DNA of 64,000 bases from an uncultured Dysgonomonas sp. (GTDB taxonomy: Bacteria; Bacteroidota; Bacteroidia; Bacteroidales; Dysgonomonadaceae), in assembly GCF_934668725.1 (NCBI RefSeq), contig NZ_CAKUOF010000001.1, forward strand, positions 186,001 to 250,000, given 5' to 3'. The notes beneath the pieces were generated by a model that made no database searches, was not told the origin of the DNA, and worked only from the letters and a program-made list of their open reading frames with translations. Positions 45,102 to 54,701 of the stretch are shown here, one piece after another (position 1 is the stretch's first letter; every line of letters starts with the position of its first letter). Made by a program: the position numbers and the translations under genes.

Positions 45102-46421
45102 ATGGAAGCAATAGCCAATATACCGGACTGTAAATCAAAGAAAAGAATTGTAATAATTGGGGGTGGCTTTGCAGGATTAGAAATCGCTCGCAAAATAGAC
45201 TCTGCTTATTATCAGGTAGTTTTAATTGATAAAGTAAGCTATTATCAATTTCAGCCGCTTCTTTATCAGGTAGCAACAGGTGGTTTGGAACCCAGTTCTA
45301 TATCTTATCCACATAGAAAAACATTCCAGAAAAAGAAAGACTTTCATTTTAGAACCTGCCTCGCAAAACAAGTTCTTCCTGATGAAAAGATACTCGAAAC
45401 AAGTATCGGTTCCATTAAGTATGATTACTTGATAATAGCTACAGGTTGTGATACTAATTATTTTGGAAATGACAGTCTGAAAGAATCAACCTATGCAATG
45501 AAGTCTATTTCCGAATCGTTACTTGCCAGAAATAGAATTTTATTTAGCTTTGAGAAGGCTTTAAGTGCCAGAACAGACGAAAAAGTGCGTGAATTACTCA
45601 CTTTTGTCATAGTTGGTGGTGGCGCAACAGGAGTTGAGCTGTCAGGAGCTTTGGCTGATATGAAAAAAACAATATTGCCTAAGGATTATCCGGAGCTTGA
45701 TTTTAACAAGATGGAGATTCACCTAGTAGATGCATCCCCCCGCCTGTTATTCGCAATGTCAGAAGAGGCTTCGGCTAAAGCAGAAGAAACACTACGGAAG
45801 AGAGGTGTTATTATTCATCAAGGCATATCTGTAAAGGATTACAATAAACCAAATGTCGAATTATCCAATGGAGAGACTTTGCGTACTCACAATGTATTTT
45901 GGGTGGGTGGAGTTAAACCTAATAGCCTGATTGGGTTAAAAGAGGAATCTTACAGCAGAGGGCGTATCCTTGTGGATGAATATAACAAAGTTATCGGACA
46001 TGATGGTATATATTCAATTGGAGATACTTGTTTACTCATTTCCAACATTTCTCCTAAAGGACATCCACAAGTAGCTCAGGTAGCTATGCAGATGGCTAAA
46101 AATCTAGCTAACAACCTTAACCGAGAGGCTAAAGGTTATGTTAAAAAGGAAAAATTTGAATATAAAGATAAAGGCTCTTTGGCTACAATCGGAAGAAATG
46201 CTGCTGTAGCTGATATATGGAAGCTTCATTTTGGAGGAACTGTCGCATGGTGGTTATGGTTATGGGTACACATTCTTTCTATTGTAGGTATCAAAAATAA
46301 AGTTTCAGTATTTATTGACTGGGTATGGAGTTATATAACTTACGATGTATCACTCCGACTTTTTATTCGCCCAAAGAATGATCGGATGTATGAAGAAATA
46401 GACGAAAGAGAGAAAAGATAG
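45102..46421 (+). CDS. ndh: Type II NADH dehydrogenase (Ndh)
   Basis: 439 aa, single-chain FAD enzyme passing electrons from NADH to quinone without pumping protons. The FAD motif RIVIIGGGFAGLEIARKI is near the N-terminus, with KVSYYQFQPLLYQVATGGLEPSSI, the NADH motif VIVGGGATGVELSGALADM and IYSIGDTC. The C-terminal stretch WWLWLWVHILSIVG and the following hydrophobic part form the membrane-binding helices. A terminator follows at 46459. Confidence 0.92.
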   Translation: MEAIANIPDCKSKKRIVIIGGGFAGLEIARKIDSAYYQVVLIDKVSYYQFQPLLYQVATGGLEPSSISYPHRKTFQKKKDFHFRTCLAKQVLPDEKILETSIGSIKYDYLIIATGCDTNYFGNDSLKESTYAMKSISESLLARNRILFSFEKALSARTDEKVRELLTFVIVGGGATGVELSGALADMKKTILPKDYPELDFNKMEIHLVDASPRLLFAMSEEASAKAEETLRKRGVIIHQGISVKDYNKPNVELSNGETLRTHNVFWVGGVKPNSLIGLKEESYSRGRILVDEYNKVIGHDGIYSIGDTCLLISNISPKGHPQVAQVAMQMAKNLANNLNREAKGYVKKEKFEYKDKGSLATIGRNAAVADIWKLHFGGTVAWWLWLWVHILSIVGIKNKVSVFIDWVWSYITYDVSLRLFIRPKNDRMYEEIDEREKR

Positions 46422-46458
46422 GATTCAGACCTTATTTGTTCATCTAAAGTAAAAATAT

Positions 46459-46486
46459 AAAAGAGATCTAAATTAGATCTCTTTTA
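46459..46486. terminator. Terminator between ndh and the polysaccharide cluster
   Basis: AAAAGAGATCTA (46459-46470) with TAGATCTCTTTT (46474-46485), loop AAT. It includes the last codons of the convergent glycosyltransferase gene. Confidence 0.82.
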
Positions 46487-47297
46487 TTATTATGTCCGAT
46501 TGTTTCTTTATTTTATTTTCTCTCATTCGTTCCCATATAGAATGCGGGATCAAACATCTCATATACTGTCTTGTATAAGCACTTCTAATATACTTTTTGA
46601 AATAAGGAGAATCTTTAGGAGCACCATATTCTATCTGCATCGCTACAAATTCTTTTGCATGCTTAACCTCACTATTCATGCTTATACCAACCGAAGCATC
46701 ATAGGAGCATACAATTACTGACACATGTTTTAACTGGTAACCCTCTCTGTTGAGACGTAAAAAAAATTCAGTATCAGCAGCTATCTTGTATTTCAGATTA
46801 AACTTATTCTTTTTAGCAATATCAGCTCTGGCAAAAGCTGCCTGATGCGAAAATGGCATAAAATGATCTCTATCACACTCATATCCTTGCCTAATGTAGG
46901 AAAACGATTTCAGACGATATTCAGCATCACCATATACTGTTGCATATTGAGAATAATTGCTCTCAGGTATATCAAAAATATCTGCTACAGAAGATGCTGA
47001 GTAAAAGAAATCTCCGGCATTCATAAAATTAATCCAATTGCCGGTAGATTTATCAATACCTTTATTCATGGCATCGTAAATCCCTTTATCAGGCTCACTA
47101 ATAAATATTGATATACGATCTTCGTACTTTCGGATCACATCTATTGTGCCATCCGTAGAGCCCCCATCAATTACAATATATTCGAGATTACTATATGTTT
47201 GAGATAATACACTCTTTATAGTCTCTTCAATGATAGACATTGCATTATACACAACGGTTACAACCGATACTTTATCTTGGCTCATTGTTTCCTGCAT
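46473..47297 (-). CDS. Glycosyltransferase family 2 (last gene of the polysaccharide cluster)
   Basis: 274 aa. A GT-A fold is shown by SVVTVVYNAMSIIEETIKSV, IVIDGGSTDGTIDVI, the EPDKGIYDAMNKGID segment of WcaE-like transferases and NAGDFF. It should transfer a sugar from a nucleotide donor to a growing surface glycan on the cytoplasmic side. Sugar and linkage cannot be read. It overlaps the upstream gene by 26 bp from this ATG, or 14 bp from the ATG at 47285, so it is translationally coupled. Its stop is inside a terminator. Confidence 0.87.
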   Translation of the reverse strand: MQETMSQDKVSVVTVVYNAMSIIEETIKSVLSQTYSNLEYIVIDGGSTDGTIDVIRKYEDRISIFISEPDKGIYDAMNKGIDKSTGNWINFMNAGDFFYSASSVADIFDIPESNYSQYATVYGDAEYRLKSFSYIRQGYECDRDHFMPFSHQAAFARADIAKKNKFNLKYKIAADTEFFLRLNREGYQLKHVSVIVCSYDASVGISMNSEVKHAKEFVAMQIEYGAPKDSPYFKKYIRSAYTRQYMRCLIPHSIWERMRENKIKKQSDIIIKEI

Positions 47298-48132
47298 TTA
47301 GTTGATCAAGTTTATCCATCAATTGAGTATCAATATTTATATCCAATTTACGGGCAAACCACGCATTAGAAGATGCTATTTTGGTAAAATCATCAGATAC
47401 TAATATCTTTGGACTTTTACCTTTATCACCCCAATCAAAAAATCTGTAAATTTCATTAACCATATCCTTATTCAAAGGCGAGTTTAATAATACTGATTGA
47501 ATATATAATTCATCTGAACATCCTGTATGCTTAAAGAAATCTATTACTTTCGGATTCCTTTCGGTATAATCAAGTAAATATTTTACAGCCTCTATTGATA
47601 AGGTAAACCAACACGAGCCATAATATGCATCATTAAATGGATACTTACGTTTAAATCCCAGTTTTTGAAGAATTTTCTTTATAATGCGATTATTTCGAAT
47701 ATCTCTTTCCGGGAGAAAGAACCAATATTCAAAACGTTTTTTCATTAAGTTAGACCAGTCATCACTCCCCAACTTAAAATAATCAATATAACTTTTACCT
47801 TGATTGCTATGTAAAAAATCGACAATTTGAGACATGGGAACAATCGGATAATCCAACCCACTAATAAATACAATATGAGAATAGGGAATTTTTGTATTTA
47901 CAATCTCTTCAAACGAATTGAGAATCTGTTGCAATTGAGAAAAACGCCCCCAAACTACCTCAACCCTATTATTCAGAAAATGCACATTTTCTATATTATT
48001 TTTAAATAATTCTATATCAGATTTTGCGTCTATATTTATATAAATATCTACGTCCTTATGTATTAAGCGGGAGACTAATCGGGCTAGTTGATCAGGATTA
48101 GTATGTGCATGAATTAGTAACGCTATTTTCAT
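47272..48132 (-). CDS. Core-2/I-branching-type glycosyltransferase (GT14-like)
   Basis: 286 aa resembling beta-1,6-N-acetylglucosaminyltransferase family proteins: IALLIHAHTNPDQLARLVSRL at the N-terminus, IYINIDAKSD, SHIVFISGLDYPIVPMSQI, GSCWFTLSIEAVKYLLDYT and the SDELYIQSVLLNS segment. Bacterial members add side branches to surface polysaccharides. Donor is probably UDP-GlcNAc or another UDP sugar (inference). It overlaps the next cluster gene and is 11 bp after the previous one. Confidence 0.82.
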   Translation of the reverse strand: MKIALLIHAHTNPDQLARLVSRLIHKDVDIYINIDAKSDIELFKNNIENVHFLNNRVEVVWGRFSQLQQILNSFEEIVNTKIPYSHIVFISGLDYPIVPMSQIVDFLHSNQGKSYIDYFKLGSDDWSNLMKKRFEYWFFLPERDIRNNRIIKKILQKLGFKRKYPFNDAYYGSCWFTLSIEAVKYLLDYTERNPKVIDFFKHTGCSDELYIQSVLLNSPLNKDMVNEIYRFFDWGDKGKSPKILVSDDFTKIASSNAWFARKLDINIDTQLMDKLDQLNAGNNEPR

Positions 48133-48143
48133 ACTAAAGTAGA

Positions 48144-49193
48144 TTATGAATATTGTTTTACTAAATCTAAAACTTGTCGGGTCGATTTACTCCAAGAATA
48201 TTTTGCCACCTGCTCCCTACCCTTTTCGCTCAATTTGTTTCGTAACTCAGTATCACGAATTAATAAATCCATTTTAAGGCTCATATCTGCAATATCTAAG
48301 GGATTTGCATACAAAGCAGCTTCTCCGCTAACTTCTCTCAATGCAGGTATGTCAGATGCAATCACAGGACATCCATATGACATAGATTCTAAGGGTGGAA
48401 TACCAAAACCTTCATATAAAGATGGATATACAGAAAAAAGAGCATTCTTGTACATTTTCCGGAGAGAGTCATCATCCAAATAGCCTGTAAGAATAACATT
48501 CTCTTGATTAAGTTTCTCCATATCAGGTGTATTAAACGCCTTAAATTGCATACCTATGATATATAATTTTACTGACTTATCCTCTATATTATTAAAAGCT
48601 TCTACAAGACGAATAAAATTCTTTCGTGGATCCATTGATGAAACTGATAAAATGTATTTCTCATCAGAATTACCACTTATAAGATCATTTTCTGTTGTAT
48701 GATAAGAAGGTATACTACAATTTATTACATGAATTTTTTCTGATGGAAGACTCAATGTTTCTATAATTTCTTTCTTCGAAAATTCACTGACAGTAATAAT
48801 TGCATGGGCCTTTTTACCTATTCGAGGCATCATATACCCATAAAATCGACAATAATTCTTAGAAAACCATTCGGGATGTCTCTCATGCGAAACATCATGT
48901 ATTGTAATTATTTGATTCGAATAGTTCAAAGGTCCACAACCTGAAAAACTTAATAATAAAGGCCTTCCTTCCTGTTTTAAATATTTAGGCAAACTAATTT
49001 GCTCCCAAAGATGACCATTGAGTTCTCCACATTGAACAGTTTTAAAATTAATCTTGTAGTCCGGATTTATTTCTTTGGGTACGGCAACGTAAAAATCAAC
49101 ACCAAATTCAGCTAGTTGATTACATATTTCAAAAGCATACCGATGAACTCCTGTTGGTTTTTGAGTTAAAAACCGACCATTTACTACAAACAT
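48144..49193 (-). CDS. Glycosyltransferase family 4
   Basis: 349 aa with a GT-B fold. Early motifs are FLTQKPTGVHRYAFEIC and ITIHDVSHERHPEW; the C-terminal donor domain has YILSVSSMDPRKNFIRLVEAF and EGFGIPPLESMSYGCPVIASD, the EX7E site of GT4 retaining enzymes. It uses a nucleotide-sugar donor, often GDP-mannose or UDP-glucose; the sugar is not determined. It is 8-11 bp from its neighbours in the cluster. Confidence 0.9.
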   Translation of the reverse strand: MFVVNGRFLTQKPTGVHRYAFEICNQLAEFGVDFYVAVPKEINPDYKINFKTVQCGELNGHLWEQISLPKYLKQEGRPLLLSFSGCGPLNYSNQIITIHDVSHERHPEWFSKNYCRFYGYMMPRIGKKAHAIITVSEFSKKEIIETLSLPSEKIHVINCSIPSYHTTENDLISGNSDEKYILSVSSMDPRKNFIRLVEAFNNIEDKSVKLYIIGMQFKAFNTPDMEKLNQENVILTGYLDDDSLRKMYKNALFSVYPSLYEGFGIPPLESMSYGCPVIASDIPALREVSGEAALYANPLDIADMSLKMDLLIRDTELRNKLSEKGREQVAKYSWSKSTRQVLDLVKQYS

Positions 49194-49200
49194 ATTTTCT

Positions 49201-50040
49201 CTATTGGGTAATATTTCTATAATACTTTTTTTGAAACCAGCTTTTTTTTATAAAAAGCTTACTAAATCTAATCCAAAAATACATCTTAAACCTCTCCCAC
49301 GCTTTATTAGAGACTATCTCTTCTTTAAAAAAGTCATAGTCGGCAACTATATTAAAATACCGTTTTTTTTGAGACATTCCGCCTTTTAAAAATTCGATAT
49401 GATGGGTAACCATTTTAGATTTGGGAAATACATAAAATCGCTTCTGAGTCGAATCATCCACATAAGGATATTTGGGGACATAGCTAGGTACATGTACAGG
49501 CATATTTTCTGTAATCCATTTAAATCCAGCATCAGTATCTCTTAAATAGTTTGCGATATAAGATTCCGGATAATCTTCAAAATCAAATAAGTCAGGATTA
49601 TTACGAATAAAATCCGATTTTATAACCGCAAAATCTACAGCAAGAGCATAATCTTTATCGTACCAATCGGCACTGGCCCATACAATATTAGATGCCTCTT
49701 CCATAAATTCGATATATTCTTTTATGGTACGATCCCCATATATCCATGTATCTGCTTCTAATATTACTGTATAATCACAATCTAAAGGAATACATTTTTG
49801 TCCTTCCATCAGTAATTGTGAATTACCTTTTTTATGACCTGCATTATTTTCTAAAGCAACAAAGTTATCTATAATCCGTACTGAATCAACATCAATACGA
49901 TATCCATCTGGATACCCATTACTTACAACAATAATATGATAATCAAACTCAGTCCATGTTTGTTTGATTATCTGAAGATTATATTTAAGATCATCAATTC
50001 GGTCATATACACGAATTAAAACAGCAACTCTTCTCTTCAT
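49201..50040 (-). CDS. Probable GT-A-type glycosyltransferase, family uncertain
   Basis: 279 aa. The N-terminal KRRVAVLIRVYDRIDDLKYNLQIIKQ, the strand HIIVVSNGYPDGYRI and the acidic EADTWIY, which could be a metal-binding DxD variant, give it the outline of a GT-A transferase, but it lacks standard GT2 motifs. The C-terminus is basic (KKSWFQKKYY). I cannot assign a CAZy family. Position inside the cluster supports a role in glycan assembly; a glycan-modifying enzyme is the alternative. Confidence 0.65.
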   Translation of the reverse strand: MKRRVAVLIRVYDRIDDLKYNLQIIKQTWTEFDYHIIVVSNGYPDGYRIDVDSVRIIDNFVALENNAGHKKGNSQLLMEGQKCIPLDCDYTVILEADTWIYGDRTIKEYIEFMEEASNIVWASADWYDKDYALAVDFAVIKSDFIRNNPDLFDFEDYPESYIANYLRDTDAGFKWITENMPVHVPSYVPKYPYVDDSTQKRFYVFPKSKMVTHHIEFLKGGMSQKKRYFNIVADYDFFKEEIVSNKAWERFKMYFWIRFSKLFIKKSWFQKKYYRNITQ

Positions 50041-50057
50041 CTAAATATTACAATTAC

Positions 50058-51143
50058 CTAAACTTCCTTTTTGTGAAGTAATTCTTTTATAACCTTATCC
50101 ATTTTTTCGACTGCAATATCCCACGAAAATTGCTGTATAAAATGATTTCCTCTTTCTGCCAAGGATATTCGAATGTCATTATTCATTATTAAACATTCTA
50201 TTTTATCGACCAACTGATTAGAGTCTTTAGGAGTATACAATAGTGACGTGTCGTTATCTTTTGCATATTCAGCATGTCCTTGAATATCAGTTAATATAGC
50301 AGCACAGCCACAAAACATTGCTTCCATAGGCGTTAATGCCATACCTTCGGTCAAAGAATTAGAGATAAATATAGCATTTCTGTTATAAATTAAACTCAAA
50401 TCTTCGGGATCATGATAAAAAGTAATCCAGTCCGGTAAGTTTTCAGGAGCGGGGCATATACCAAATAACTCAGCCTTCAACTCCGGATATTTTTCTTTTA
50501 TTTTATATAGTGCATCAAGCCCATAACTTGAACCTTTAATCTCTTGTATAGAATATAACATACAAATAGTTAAAGAGTTTCGGTTTCTTATAGGATTCAG
50601 TATTCGATATTTTTCTTTATCAACAGCATTGGTAATCAAAACTATCTGGTTATTAGTGTATTTTGCTACAATATCTTTAAGATAAGATGCGACTACAATA
50701 TTTGTAACTCCTTTCATATCATATGATGAATGAAGTTCATCCTCATGTCCTATCCAATTTTCATATCCCTGTATTAGATTAATTTTCTTACCTTTTTGAG
50801 GCACCAATGCTCCCACTTCTAGTGCAGTAGTCCACCAAGTTGTGATAATAACATCTGCATCTTTAACATTCTTGTCATTAATCCATTTGACATAAGACAT
50901 CGAGATATTAGGTCTAAACTTAAACCATCGACTAGTCCTAAATCCCTCTACATAAGATAATATAAAACGTATGATATATGGAAGGCGATACTCCATATAC
51001 TTTGTTCTCAGAGGATATGTGATGTGCACATTGTACCCAAGGTCTGATAACCTATTTGCATATTCATACATAACTCTAAACCCTCCTGTGGGGCGTCGAG
51101 CTTTGAACGGCATAACGAAGTTTAGTCGAATTGAATTTTCCAA
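50058..51143 (-). CDS. Glycosyltransferase family 4 (GT-B fold)
   Basis: 361 aa. KARRPTGGFRVMYEYANRLSDLGYNVHI starts the acceptor domain; DVIITTWWTTALEVG, IVVASYLKDIVAKY and TEGMALTPMEAMFCGCAAILTDI (variant EX7E site) mark the donor domain. Its 5' end overlaps the polymerase gene by 68 bp if the first ATG is used; the ATG at 51113 cuts the overlap to 38 bp but would remove the first strand (NSIRLNFVM). The long overlap is unusual in this cluster. Confidence 0.84.
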   Translation of the reverse strand: MENSIRLNFVMPFKARRPTGGFRVMYEYANRLSDLGYNVHITYPLRTKYMEYRLPYIIRFILSYVEGFRTSRWFKFRPNISMSYVKWINDKNVKDADVIITTWWTTALEVGALVPQKGKKINLIQGYENWIGHEDELHSSYDMKGVTNIVVASYLKDIVAKYTNNQIVLITNAVDKEKYRILNPIRNRNSLTICMLYSIQEIKGSSYGLDALYKIKEKYPELKAELFGICPAPENLPDWITFYHDPEDLSLIYNRNAIFISNSLTEGMALTPMEAMFCGCAAILTDIQGHAEYAKDNDTSLLYTPKDSNQLVDKIECLIMNNDIRISLAERGNHFIQQFSWDIAVEKMDKVIKELLHKKEV

Positions 51144-52362
51144 GCCTATATAATTGTGGTGTATAAATATAATATCTATAATGCAGGAAATAAAATATGA
51201 ATAAATACATAAACAGATTCAAATCCGATAGGCCTTTATAATTCAAAGCTAGATTGTAAGCATACATTATAAGCAATGTAAACATAAAAGCTCTATCATT
51301 TGTAAATGATAATTTTACCAACATAAATTGATAAAAGAAATAAGCTATTGTACCCGGTAAGCCAACATAAAAGAGTAAGCGTGTATACCCAACATCACTA
51401 CCCCAGAATTCCATATTTCCCCAGCCATATAGCCATTGATCAAAGGTGTAAGGCAACTGGAACATCTCCTCTAAACCGTCTGAAGAATTCGTTCTGAACT
51501 GACCTGTCTTATTATAATTAATAAAAGCTTCAAACGCCCAATCAGCAAACTCGGGGAAGTACAAATATGCAAGGGTATGACCTATTGAAGCAAACAAAGC
51601 CGCAATTGCTAAGAATTTAAAAAACTGTCCTCGTTTTACATCTTTTTTATTACTTGTAAGCACAAGAATAACTGCAAGAATAATACTGGCAAAAAGCCCT
51701 ATAGCTGTAGTTCTTGCAGATAAGAGACCAACATATAAAATAAAACAATATACCCCTCCTAATGCTATAATAGAGATTATATTTAATTTCTTTTTTAATA
51801 TTATATATACTAAAGCGATAAGTGCAAATCCACAAGATACTCCAGCACCAAAAAATGCCACTCCATATCCTAATAAACGGGCACCTTCAGTTTCTTGTCT
51901 TTTGGCTAAAACTGTAACATCCATCATTTGTAAAGAATTACAAAAGTCGCGAACTGCTGCATTTTCGTGCATGGCAATAGAAATAACACACTGTGCAAAT
52001 ATAGCACCTATTATATAATACAAAAAGAGTGTAAATGTACCTTTCGGGTGGACTATAAAGAAGAAAGTAACGATTAAATAAGAACCAAATACCCATGCAA
52101 ACTGGCTTTTTGAGTAATCTACCAGATATGAATCTTTAAAAGGTGTAAGATACATTGTAATCAAACAACATAATACAAAGGGAATATAGGATAGAATAAT
52201 TGTTACAACTTCATCAAAAGGCCTTCCATTGTAAAGGTACAAACCGACTCCTAATGCTCCGGATGTAAAAAGAAAGGAATACCCAAAAAAAGATATTGCC
52301 TGGGGATATAGTGTATAAAATAGGAAAATAAATAATATCGTTATTAACAATATCTTTTTCAT
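51076..52362 (-). CDS. O-antigen/capsule polymerase-like membrane protein (Wzy-like)
   Basis: 428 aa with about 11-12 hydrophobic segments and a large non-hydrophobic loop around residues 260-320 (FPEFADWAFEAFINYNKTG ... YGWGNMEFWGSD), the layout of Wzy polymerases and O-antigen ligases. Sequence families here are very diverse, so the call rests on topology and context among glycosyltransferases. It would join repeat units on the periplasmic side. A WaaL-type ligase is the alternative. Confidence 0.72.
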   Translation of the reverse strand: MKKILLITILFIFLFYTLYPQAISFFGYSFLFTSGALGVGLYLYNGRPFDEVVTIILSYIPFVLCCLITMYLTPFKDSYLVDYSKSQFAWVFGSYLIVTFFFIVHPKGTFTLFLYYIIGAIFAQCVISIAMHENAAVRDFCNSLQMMDVTVLAKRQETEGARLLGYGVAFFGAGVSCGFALIALVYIILKKKLNIISIIALGGVYCFILYVGLLSARTTAIGLFASIILAVILVLTSNKKDVKRGQFFKFLAIAALFASIGHTLAYLYFPEFADWAFEAFINYNKTGQFRTNSSDGLEEMFQLPYTFDQWLYGWGNMEFWGSDVGYTRLLFYVGLPGTIAYFFYQFMLVKLSFTNDRAFMFTLLIMYAYNLALNYKGLSDLNLFMYLFIFYFLHYRYYIYTPQLYRLGKFNSTKLRYAVQSSTPHRRV

Positions 52363-52368
52363 AAACTT

Positions 52369-53430
52369 TTATCTAAATGCCAGTTTATACCAAAATGATT
52401 TTTTATATTCCATTTTGAATAAACATTTAATATATAATATTAGTATGTCATTTTTACTATAATATGCTTTATTATAGAGTGGAGAAGCAAAACATTTACT
52501 CAATACCTTTACTCCTAATCTCGAATTCGCACAAAGACGAATCCAATGCAAAGATAGAATCCTTGATAAATACTTAGGAGAGCAAAATTGTTCTGCACTA
52601 TTTCTATCTAATAGACCTATCATAAACGTCTCACATTTATAAAGATAATCAAATGAGGACTCCGAGGGAACACACTCAGCAACAGAAGCATACACATCTA
52701 AATCTTCATTCCCAGAAGCTAAGCCTAACTTTTCGCAATGAATTTTAAAGACTTCTTTCTTATTTTCAATTTGTTTCTTTTCATTTAATGTAGAAACCTG
52801 ATATTCATGAACCCTATAATACAAGAGGGGCTCATCAATATTTGCTAATTTAGTACAATATAGAGCCTTAGACCACAGTGCATAATCTTCTACATGCAAA
52901 TATTTTTCTTCAAATCTTAATCTCAACTCAGAGAATAGAGTTTTCCGAATCATTACAGCTGGATGACAAATACCTGATCTGAACAATAGATAAGCCTGTA
53001 ACTCTTCATATGTTTTAGGATTTTTATATAGATTATGTTTAGCCTTACCTGTTCTAAATGTATAAAACATGGTACTAACAACATCATAATCGGTATTTTG
53101 CTCTAAGAAAGATACTTGCTTTTCTATTCTTGTAGGAAAAGAAATATCATCCGCATCCATACGGGCAATATATTTACCACTGCATAGGTCGATTCCTTTG
53201 TTGAGTGTCTTTATCAGTTTTAAATTAGTCTCATTATTATAAATCTTTATGCGGCTATCCTTCTTAGCTAATTCTTGTAATTTATTACTAGTATTATCGG
53301 ATGAGCAGTCATTTATAATAACAATTTCTAAATTTGTATATGTCTGCCCCATGATGGAAGAAACCGATTCAACCACATAGCTCTCGACATTATAACAAGG
53401 TATTAAAACTGAGACAAGAGGATTTGACAT
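52369..53430 (-). CDS. Glycosyltransferase family 2
   Basis: 353 aa. PLVSVLIPCYNVESYVVESV, LEIVIINDCSSDNTSNKL, the nucleotide-sugar DxD-type CSGKYIARMDADDISFPTRI and later HVEDYALWSKAL show a complete GT2 domain in the N-terminal two thirds. The C-terminal 110 residues are less conserved and hold an amphipathic helical part. It is 6-7 bp from its neighbours, so it is co-transcribed with them. Confidence 0.9.
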   Translation of the reverse strand: MSNPLVSVLIPCYNVESYVVESVSSIMGQTYTNLEIVIINDCSSDNTSNKLQELAKKDSRIKIYNNETNLKLIKTLNKGIDLCSGKYIARMDADDISFPTRIEKQVSFLEQNTDYDVVSTMFYTFRTGKAKHNLYKNPKTYEELQAYLLFRSGICHPAVMIRKTLFSELRLRFEEKYLHVEDYALWSKALYCTKLANIDEPLLYYRVHEYQVSTLNEKKQIENKKEVFKIHCEKLGLASGNEDLDVYASVAECVPSESSFDYLYKCETFMIGLLDRNSAEQFCSPKYLSRILSLHWIRLCANSRLGVKVLSKCFASPLYNKAYYSKNDILILYIKCLFKMEYKKSFWYKLAFR

Positions 53431-53437
53431 ATATTTA

Positions 53438-54508
53438 TTAACGATTTCCTTTATTATATATTGCTTTAAAGATAGAAGTATATCCTTCTACCATTTTATT
53501 TATTGTAAAATTCCTTAAATAAGATTCCCTTGCATTAATTTTTACTTGAGAGTTTACTGAATCTTGCAAAATATAGTCGATTTTAGAAACAAAAGATTCA
53601 ACATCATTTGCTACAACAAATCCATTATTGCCATTTAACACCTCACCAATACCGCCAACATCAGATGCAACAACCGGAATGCCAAACGACAAAGCTTCCA
53701 AAAGCGATATAGGCAAACCTTCGTAATTAGAAGGTAGTATAAAAATATCAGCATATTTCAAATAAATATACGCTGAATGAGTTTCTCCTAAACAAAATAC
53801 ATTAGAAGGTAAATCTGTCAAAACCTCTTTATTACCAATCCAAACAAAGGCATAATTAGGTTTTACTCTAGCAATTTCTAAAAACAAATCAAATTTCTTT
53901 TGAGGAGAAATTCTCGATATACACATTACAATATGGGTATAATTACATTTCAGAACTTCTATCTTCTCTTTTAAAGCCATGTTTTCAAGAAAAGATAGAT
54001 CATCCCCAGTATGATCAACAATTCCATTATAAACAAGTTCAACATTTCTTGAAATTCCTTCTTCATATAAACAATCAACATCGTATTTACTAACTCCGAC
54101 TATTCGAGCGGCTCTGTTTTTTAACATTTTCTCTATAATCAAAAATTTCCGAAAAGCTTTTCGGATTGAATCAAACCCATGAACTGTATATACTATAGTT
54201 TTGGGATTAAAAACAATACGCCCGATAGCACCCATTTTCGAAGAGTGCAGATGAACAACATCCGGTTGATATTTGAGTCTTAATCGAAATAATTTAAAAG
54301 CTAAAAATAAATCTTTGTAGGATACTTCTTTACGATGTTCACAAAGTTTAATTAAGTGAACTTTATGCTCCAGATGCTTCCAAGCTTCACCATTTCCGCC
54401 ATATAAGATAAAAACCTCGTCTTTATCGCTTAAACCTTCAATAAGATTTGACACAACAGACTGAGCTCCACCAAATTCTGAAACTGTTATAACTTGAAAA
54501 ATTTTCAT
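53438..54508 (-). CDS. Glycosyltransferase family 4 (first gene of the minus-strand cluster)
   Basis: 356 aa. MKIFQVITVSEFGGAQSVVSNLIEG is the classic GT4 start with the GG(A) loop; PDVVHLHSSKMGAIGRI and VYTVHGFDSI follow, and the donor domain has VMCISRISPQKKFDLFLEIA and PSNYEGLPISLLEALSFGIPVVASDVGG, with the EX7E site. As the promoter-proximal gene of the eight-gene run and the gene divergent from the initiating transferase, it may add the second sugar; that is inference. Confidence 0.92.
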   Translation of the reverse strand: MKIFQVITVSEFGGAQSVVSNLIEGLSDKDEVFILYGGNGEAWKHLEHKVHLIKLCEHRKEVSYKDLFLAFKLFRLRLKYQPDVVHLHSSKMGAIGRIVFNPKTIVYTVHGFDSIRKAFRKFLIIEKMLKNRAARIVGVSKYDVDCLYEEGISRNVELVYNGIVDHTGDDLSFLENMALKEKIEVLKCNYTHIVMCISRISPQKKFDLFLEIARVKPNYAFVWIGNKEVLTDLPSNVFCLGETHSAYIYLKYADIFILPSNYEGLPISLLEALSFGIPVVASDVGGIGEVLNGNNGFVVANDVESFVSKIDYILQDSVNSQVKINARESYLRNFTINKMVEGYTSIFKAIYNKGNR

Positions 54509-54541
54509 CCTTTTTATTGACCAGAGTCTTTAGTTAAAAGA

Positions 54542-54549
54542 CAAAGATA
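54542..54549 (-). promoter_or_regulatory. -7 element of the polysaccharide cluster
   Basis: Minus-strand TATCTTTG, ending 34 bp before the first gene's start. The eight genes behind it have gaps under 20 bp or overlaps, so they form one transcription unit. Confidence 0.5.
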
Positions 54550-54647
54550 TTGCTTTTTAAACAAAAACACTGAATAAATTATATCTTTCCTCATCCACTT
54601 CCTTTTTAATTAAATTTCGAATATATCATTTTTTAGTAATATCTTTC

Positions 54648-54655
54648 TAAATTTG
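54648..54655 (+). promoter_or_regulatory. -7 element of the initiating sugar transferase gene
   Basis: TAAATTTG, 47 bp before the ATG at 54702, divergent from the cluster promoter at 54542-54549. Confidence 0.45.
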
Positions 54656-54701
54656 TATTTTAAAACAATGTTTAGGATTTAACAAATTTAGGTAATTATA
54701 C

